Positions 60,299 to 64,000 of a stretch of 64,000 nucleotides of DNA are shown here, piece after piece (the stretch's first letter is position 1; every line of letters begins with the position of its first letter). A program made the position numbers and the translations under genes. The DNA is from Variovorax sp. WS11 (GTDB lineage Bacteria; Pseudomonadota; Gammaproteobacteria; Burkholderiales; Burkholderiaceae_C): positions 186,001-250,000 of the forward strand of contig NZ_JAAGOW010000003.1 in the NCBI RefSeq assembly GCF_010499245.1, given 5' to 3'. The notes below the pieces were generated by a model that saw only the letters and a program-made list of their open reading frames with translations, was not told where the DNA came from and searched no databases.

Positions 60299-62887
60299 TC
60301 AGGCCGCCAGCGCTTCGAGCAGCTCGGTCTCGATCGCCGCCTGCGTGCGCTGGCCCTGCAACTCGGGCCCGCTGATCAGGAAGGTGTCGTCCACGCGCTC
60401 GCCCAGGGTCGTGATCTTGGCGAGCTGCAGGTTCAGGTGATGGCGCGCGAGCACGCGCGCCACCGAGTACAGCAGGCCCACGCGGTCGCTGGCCGAGATG
60501 TTGAGCAGCCAGCGCTGCGCCTTCTCGTCGGGCAGGAGGCTGACCCGCGGCTTGATCGGGAAGCTGCGCACCCGGCGCGACACCCGGCCCTTGCTGGGCG
60601 AGGGCAGGGGGCCGGCCTCGTCCAGCGTCTTGGCGAGGCCGGTCTCGACCATGCTGATCAGGTCGCGGTAGTGCTCGGGGATGAAGGTGGTGACGACCTG
60701 GAAAGTGTCCAGCGCATAGCCGTTGGTGGTGGTGTGCACCTTGGCGTCGAGGATGCTGAAGGAGGACTGGTCGAAGTAGCCGCAGATGCGCGCAAACAGG
60801 TCGGGCTGGTCGGGCGTGTAGACCACCACCTGCAGTCCTTCGCCCACCGGCGAGAGCCGGGCACGCACCATGGCCGGCGCAAGCGGGTCGATCGGCACGT
60901 TCCTCGGCGGCACGTGCCGCGACAGCTGCTTGGTGTGCCAGGCGATCTCGGAGGCGTCGTGGCGCATGAAGTAGCCGACGTCGAGCGTCTCCCACAGCGC
61001 CTTGTGGGCCTCGAAGGGCTGCGCATGCAGCGCCAGCTGCACCAGCGCCTCGCGCTTGCGCGCCTCCACCTCGGCGCCGGGGTCGGGCATGCGGCCGCCC
61101 AGGGCGCGCAGCGTCGAGCGGTAGAGGTCTTCGAGCAGCTTGCCCTTCCAGGCGTTCCACACGCGCGGGGAGGTGCCGCGGATGTCGGCGATGGTGAGCA
61201 GGTAGAGCGCCGTCAGGTAGCGCTCGTTGCCCACGCGCTGCGCGAAACGGGCGATCACCTCCGGGTCGCTCAGGTCCTGCTTCTGCGCGACCTGGCTCAT
61301 CACCAGGTGCTCGGACACCAGGAACTCGATCAGCCGCGCGTCCTCGCGCGGGATCTCGTGCTGGCGGCAGAAGCGCCGCACGTCGCGCGAGCCCAGCTCC
61401 GAATGGTCGCCGCCGCGGCCCTTGGCGATGTCGTGGAACAGCGCCGCGACGTAGAGGATCCAGGGCTTGTCCCAGCCGCCCGCGAGCTGCGAGCAGAAGG
61501 GGTATTCGTGCGCATGCTCGACGATGAAGAAGCGCCGCACGTTGCGCAGCACCATCAGGATGTGCTGGTCGACCGTGTAGACGTGGAACAGGTCGTGCTG
61601 CATCTGCCCGACGATGCTGCGGAACACCCGCAGGTAGCGGCCCAGCACCGAGGTCTGGTTCATCAGCCTGAAGGCGTGCGTGATGCCGCGCGGCTCCAGC
61701 AGGATGCGCATGAAGGTCGCGTGGTTCACGCGGTCGTTGCGGAACTTGCTGTCCATCACGTGGCGGGCGTTGTAGAGCGCGCGCAGCGTGCGCGCCGACA
61801 GGCCGTTGACGCCGATGGTCTTCTGGAAGAGCAAAAAGGTTTCGAGGATGGCGTGCGGGTCCTTGAGGTACAGGTCGTCGCTCGCGACCTCGATCAGGCC
61901 GCCCTTCTCGAAGAAGCGGTCGTTGATGCGGGTGGCCTGCTCCTCCTGCGGATTGAGCCGGTCGGCGATGTTGAGCAGCAGGATCTGGTTGAGCTGCGTC
62001 ACCGCCTTGGCCGCCCAGTAGTAGCGGCGCATCAGCGCCTCGCTCGACTTTCGCTGCGACTCGCCGACATAGCCGAAGGTGGCCGCCACGGCCGTCTGCA
62101 GGTCGAACACCAGGCGGTCCTCGCGCCGGTTGGCGATCAGGTGCAGGCGGGCGCGGATCAGGCTGAGCAAGGCCTCGTTGCGCTTGATCTGCTGCACCTC
62201 GAAGGCGGTGGCCAGGCCGTTCTTCGCCAGGTCGTCCCAGCGCCTGCCGAAGCCCCCCGCCTTGGCCACCCAGAGGATGATCTGCAGGTCGCGCAGCCCG
62301 CCGGGCGATTCCTTGCAGTTGGGCTCCAGCGCGTAGGGCGTGTTCTCGTACTTCTGGTGCCGGTGCCGCATCTCCTGCGTCTTGGCGGCGAAGAAGGCGT
62401 GCGGGTCGATGTCGGCGAGGAAGCTCTTGCGGAAGGCCGCGTAGAGCTTCTTGTCGCCGGCGACCAGGCGGGATTCGAGCAGCGAGGTCTGGACCGTGAC
62501 GTCCTTGGCGGCTTCGGCCAGGCATTCGTCCACCGTGCGCACGCTGGAGCCGATCTCGAGGCCCACGTCCCAGCAATGGCCGATGAAGGCCTCGATGCGT
62601 GACGGGTCGACATCGGTCGCATGGTCCTGCGGCAGCAGCAGCAGCACGTCGACGTCGGAAAAAGGGAACAGCTCGCCGCGCCCGAAGCCGCCGACCGCGA
62701 CCAGCGCCAGCCGGTTGCCGAAGCCGGCGTCGGCCCACAGCGCATTGAGCGCCTCGTCGGCCAGGGCGGCGAGCTGGCGCAGCACGGTGTGGACGCTGCG
62801 CGTGGGGGCGCGCGCGCTGCGCGCCTGGTCGTACAGCGCCTGCTTGTGCGTGCGGTAGGCGTCGCGTAGCGAAGGGATGTCCACCAT
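60299..62887 (-). CDS. glnD: [Protein-PII] uridylyltransferase / uridylyl-removing enzyme
   Basis: This 862-residue bifunctional nitrogen sensor adds UMP to or removes it from PII according to glutamine level. The N-terminal nucleotidyltransferase shows VGGFGRGELFPFSDVDVLLLLP (G-S/G-x8-DVD), followed by GlnE-like ESRLVAGD; the central HD hydrolase has LFHDIAKGRGGDHSELGS, and two ACT domains occupy the C-terminus (about 690-862; FARICGYFDQSSFSILDAKVHT). The start at 62887 gives MVDIPSLRD. It lies 30 bp after the map stop on the same strand. Confidence 0.97.
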   Translation of the reverse strand: MVDIPSLRDAYRTHKQALYDQARSARAPTRSVHTVLRQLAALADEALNALWADAGFGNRLALVAVGGFGRGELFPFSDVDVLLLLPQDHATDVDPSRIEAFIGHCWDVGLEIGSSVRTVDECLAEAAKDVTVQTSLLESRLVAGDKKLYAAFRKSFLADIDPHAFFAAKTQEMRHRHQKYENTPYALEPNCKESPGGLRDLQIILWVAKAGGFGRRWDDLAKNGLATAFEVQQIKRNEALLSLIRARLHLIANRREDRLVFDLQTAVAATFGYVGESQRKSSEALMRRYYWAAKAVTQLNQILLLNIADRLNPQEEQATRINDRFFEKGGLIEVASDDLYLKDPHAILETFLLFQKTIGVNGLSARTLRALYNARHVMDSKFRNDRVNHATFMRILLEPRGITHAFRLMNQTSVLGRYLRVFRSIVGQMQHDLFHVYTVDQHILMVLRNVRRFFIVEHAHEYPFCSQLAGGWDKPWILYVAALFHDIAKGRGGDHSELGSRDVRRFCRQHEIPREDARLIEFLVSEHLVMSQVAQKQDLSDPEVIARFAQRVGNERYLTALYLLTIADIRGTSPRVWNAWKGKLLEDLYRSTLRALGGRMPDPGAEVEARKREALVQLALHAQPFEAHKALWETLDVGYFMRHDASEIAWHTKQLSRHVPPRNVPIDPLAPAMVRARLSPVGEGLQVVVYTPDQPDLFARICGYFDQSSFSILDAKVHTTTNGYALDTFQVVTTFIPEHYRDLISMVETGLAKTLDEAGPLPSPSKGRVSRRVRSFPIKPRVSLLPDEKAQRWLLNISASDRVGLLYSVARVLARHHLNLQLAKITTLGERVDDTFLISGPELQGQRTQAAIETELLEALAA

Positions 62888-62916
62888 GGCAGCCTCTCGA
62901 AGGCCGGCGGGCGGCA

Positions 62917-63741
62917 TCAAGCCGAAGTAGTGGCGAAGGCGGGCGGCGGCGGGCTGCCGGCCGAGAGCGTGAGCACCTCGTAGCCGGTCTCGGTCACCAG
63001 CACCGTGTGCTCCCACTGGGCCGACAGCGAGTGGTCGCGCGTGACGATGGTCCAGCCGTCGTACTGGCCGCCCCGGGCGTCTTCCTTGATGTCGCGCTTG
63101 CCGGCGTTGATCATCGGCTCGATGGTGAAGGTCATGCCGGGCTTGAGCTCGTCCAGCGTGCCGGGCTTGCCGTAGTGCAGCACCTGCGGCTCCTCGTGGA
63201 AGCCGCGGCCGATGCCGTGGCCGCAGAACTCGCGCACCACCGAGAAGCCGTTGCTCTCGGCGAAGCGCTGGATGGCGAAGCCGATGTCGCCCAGGTGCAC
63301 GCCCGGCTTCACCTTGACGATGCCGTGCCACATGGCCTCGTAGGTGAAGGCGCACAGGCGCTTGGCCGCGATCGAGGCGTCGCCGACGACGAACATGCGG
63401 CTGGTGTCGCCATGCCAGCCGTCCTTGATGACCGTGACGTCGAGGTTGACGATGTCGCCCTTCTTGAGCGGCTTGTCGTTCGGGATGCCATGGCACACCA
63501 CGTGGTTGACCGAGGTGCAGATGGACTTGGGGTAGGGCACGCTGGAGGCGCCCATGTAGTTGAGGGGGGCGGGAATGCCGCCCTGCACCTGCGTGATGTA
63601 GTCGTGCGCGAGCTTGTCGATCTCGTTGGTGGTCACGCCGGGCTTGACGTGCGGGGTCAGGTAATCCAGCACCTCGGAAGCGAGGCGGCATGCAATGCGC
63701 ATGCCGGCCACGCCCTCGGCGTCTTTGTAGGTGATGCTCAT
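62917..63741 (-). CDS. map: Type I methionine aminopeptidase
   Basis: This 274-residue dinuclear metallopeptidase removes the N-terminal methionine of nascent proteins. Metal ligands are visible in GDIVNLDVTVIKDGWHGDTSRMF (two Asp), VVREFCGHGIGRGFHEEPQVLHYG (His) and MTFTIEPMINAGK (Glu), with the final Glu in TETGYEVLT. The ATG at 63741 begins MSITYKDAEGVAGMR. Proximity to glnD on one side and purL on the other suggests no rpsB-tsf operon nearby. Confidence 0.97.
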   Translation of the reverse strand: MSITYKDAEGVAGMRIACRLASEVLDYLTPHVKPGVTTNEIDKLAHDYITQVQGGIPAPLNYMGASSVPYPKSICTSVNHVVCHGIPNDKPLKKGDIVNLDVTVIKDGWHGDTSRMFVVGDASIAAKRLCAFTYEAMWHGIVKVKPGVHLGDIGFAIQRFAESNGFSVVREFCGHGIGRGFHEEPQVLHYGKPGTLDELKPGMTFTIEPMINAGKRDIKEDARGGQYDGWTIVTRDHSLSAQWEHTVLVTETGYEVLTLSAGSPPPPAFATTSA

Positions 63742-63860
63742 GGGCCCGAATTATCCCATTCGGCCCGTTAAAATTGCGGGCTTGGCGCGGATGGCCCCAG
63801 TCAGCGGCCGCCGCCTACATTCCCCTGGTTTCCAACGCGGCCCGCCGGCCCACCCCGATC
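63742..63860. promoter_or_regulatory. Divergent map/purL promoter region
   Basis: This 119-bp region separates map (minus) from the purL start (plus). The AT-rich part GAATTATCCCATTCGGCCCG then TTAAAATTG (about 63748-63777) is the likely promoter zone. No PurR-like palindrome was recognised. Confidence 0.4.
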
Positions 63861-64000
63861 GTGACCTTGCCCCTGAATGCGCCTTCCCATCCCGTCGCCC
63901 CCGTGGTGACCTTCTTCGAGGGCGGCAGCGCGCTCAGCGGGTTCCGGGCCCGGCAGCTGCTGCCCCGGCTGCAGGCCATCGAGCCGCGCATCGAAGGCCT
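63861..64000 (+). CDS. purL: Phosphoribosylformylglycinamidine synthase, 3'-truncated by the window edge
   Basis: The GTG at 63861 opens a frame reading VTFFEGGSALSGFRARQLL and continuing LPRLQAIEPRIEGL, which matches the N-terminus of the large FGAM synthase of proteobacteria. About 46 residues are visible of about 1300. The enzyme carries out the fourth step of IMP synthesis. It is divergent from map. Confidence 0.85.
   Translation, partial: MTLPLNAPSHPVAPVVTFFEGGSALSGFRARQLLPRLQAIEPRIEG

Noticed and set aside
60437..62602. 721-codon open frame antisense to glnD
   Set aside because: Shadow of a well-supported gene; composition is unlike a real protein and there is no ribosome site.

Overview
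The window is GC-rich, densely coded DNA from a betaproteobacterium, most likely a Comamonadaceae member close to Variovorax. The reasons are the gene order smc-zipA-ligA, the nitrite/sulfite reductase-DUF934-cysH-cysD-cysN operon, the small Trp-rich protein, the ssuEADCBF sulfonate operon and the general codon bias. This is inference from gene content; no 16S rRNA or tRNA gene is present.

Layout. 1-4.3 kb: 3' part of acs, a LapA-like membrane protein, a small cytochrome c, a Trp-rich small protein, a DUF3592 protein and a PAP2 phosphatase. 4.4-10.9 kb (minus): a seven-gene assimilatory sulfate reduction operon, cysI-DUF934-cysH-cysD-cysN-fdxA-fpr, in which ferredoxin and ferredoxin reductase probably take the place of CysJ. 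11.1-17.2 kb: an MFS carrier, an extensin-like protein, a hemolysin III homologue, a divergent argO/argP pair and a transglutaminase; an isolated perfect LexA box lies at 16259. 17.3-20.6 kb: a 1067-residue multi-spanning membrane protein of unknown function. 20.5-22.7 kb: mnmC and yggX. 22.8-28.8 kb: an orphan sulfate-binding protein followed by ssuEADCBF for sulfonate sulfur. 28.8-29.9 kb: an intact IS630-family element with TA target duplication.

30.0-33.4 kb is a decaying type I secretion/RTX locus: the ABC exporter has a one-base frameshift, the membrane fusion gene is truncated and fused to the 3' end of an RTX gene, and a scrap resembling an acyl-CoA dehydrogenase C-terminus abuts the end of aruI. 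33.4-41.8 kb: an arginine transaminase-pathway operon (guanidinobutyrase, aldehyde dehydrogenase, basic amino-acid ABC transporter, aruI) with a divergent LysR regulator; the transaminase aruH is not in the window. 41.9-45.2 kb: cysE, two flavodoxin-fold reductases and a LysR regulator. 45.3-50.3 kb: a serine hydrolase coupled to the sulfate transporter operon sbp-cysT-cysW-cysA, then dsbB. 50.3-64 kb: a ParA-like ATPase, a lipoprotein, smc-zipA-ligA, a Gly/Tyr-rich lipoprotein, def, a DoxX protein, glnD, map and the start of purL.

Sulfur is the main theme. Sulfate import (sbp-cysTWA), activation and reduction (cysDN, cysH, cysI with fdxA/fpr), cysteine synthesis (cysE) and sulfonate scavenging (ssu) are spread over about 45 kb. 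A 13-bp element, CCTTATNCCGAAT, is shared by the upstream regions of the cysI and ssu clusters and suggests common control, possibly by CysB.
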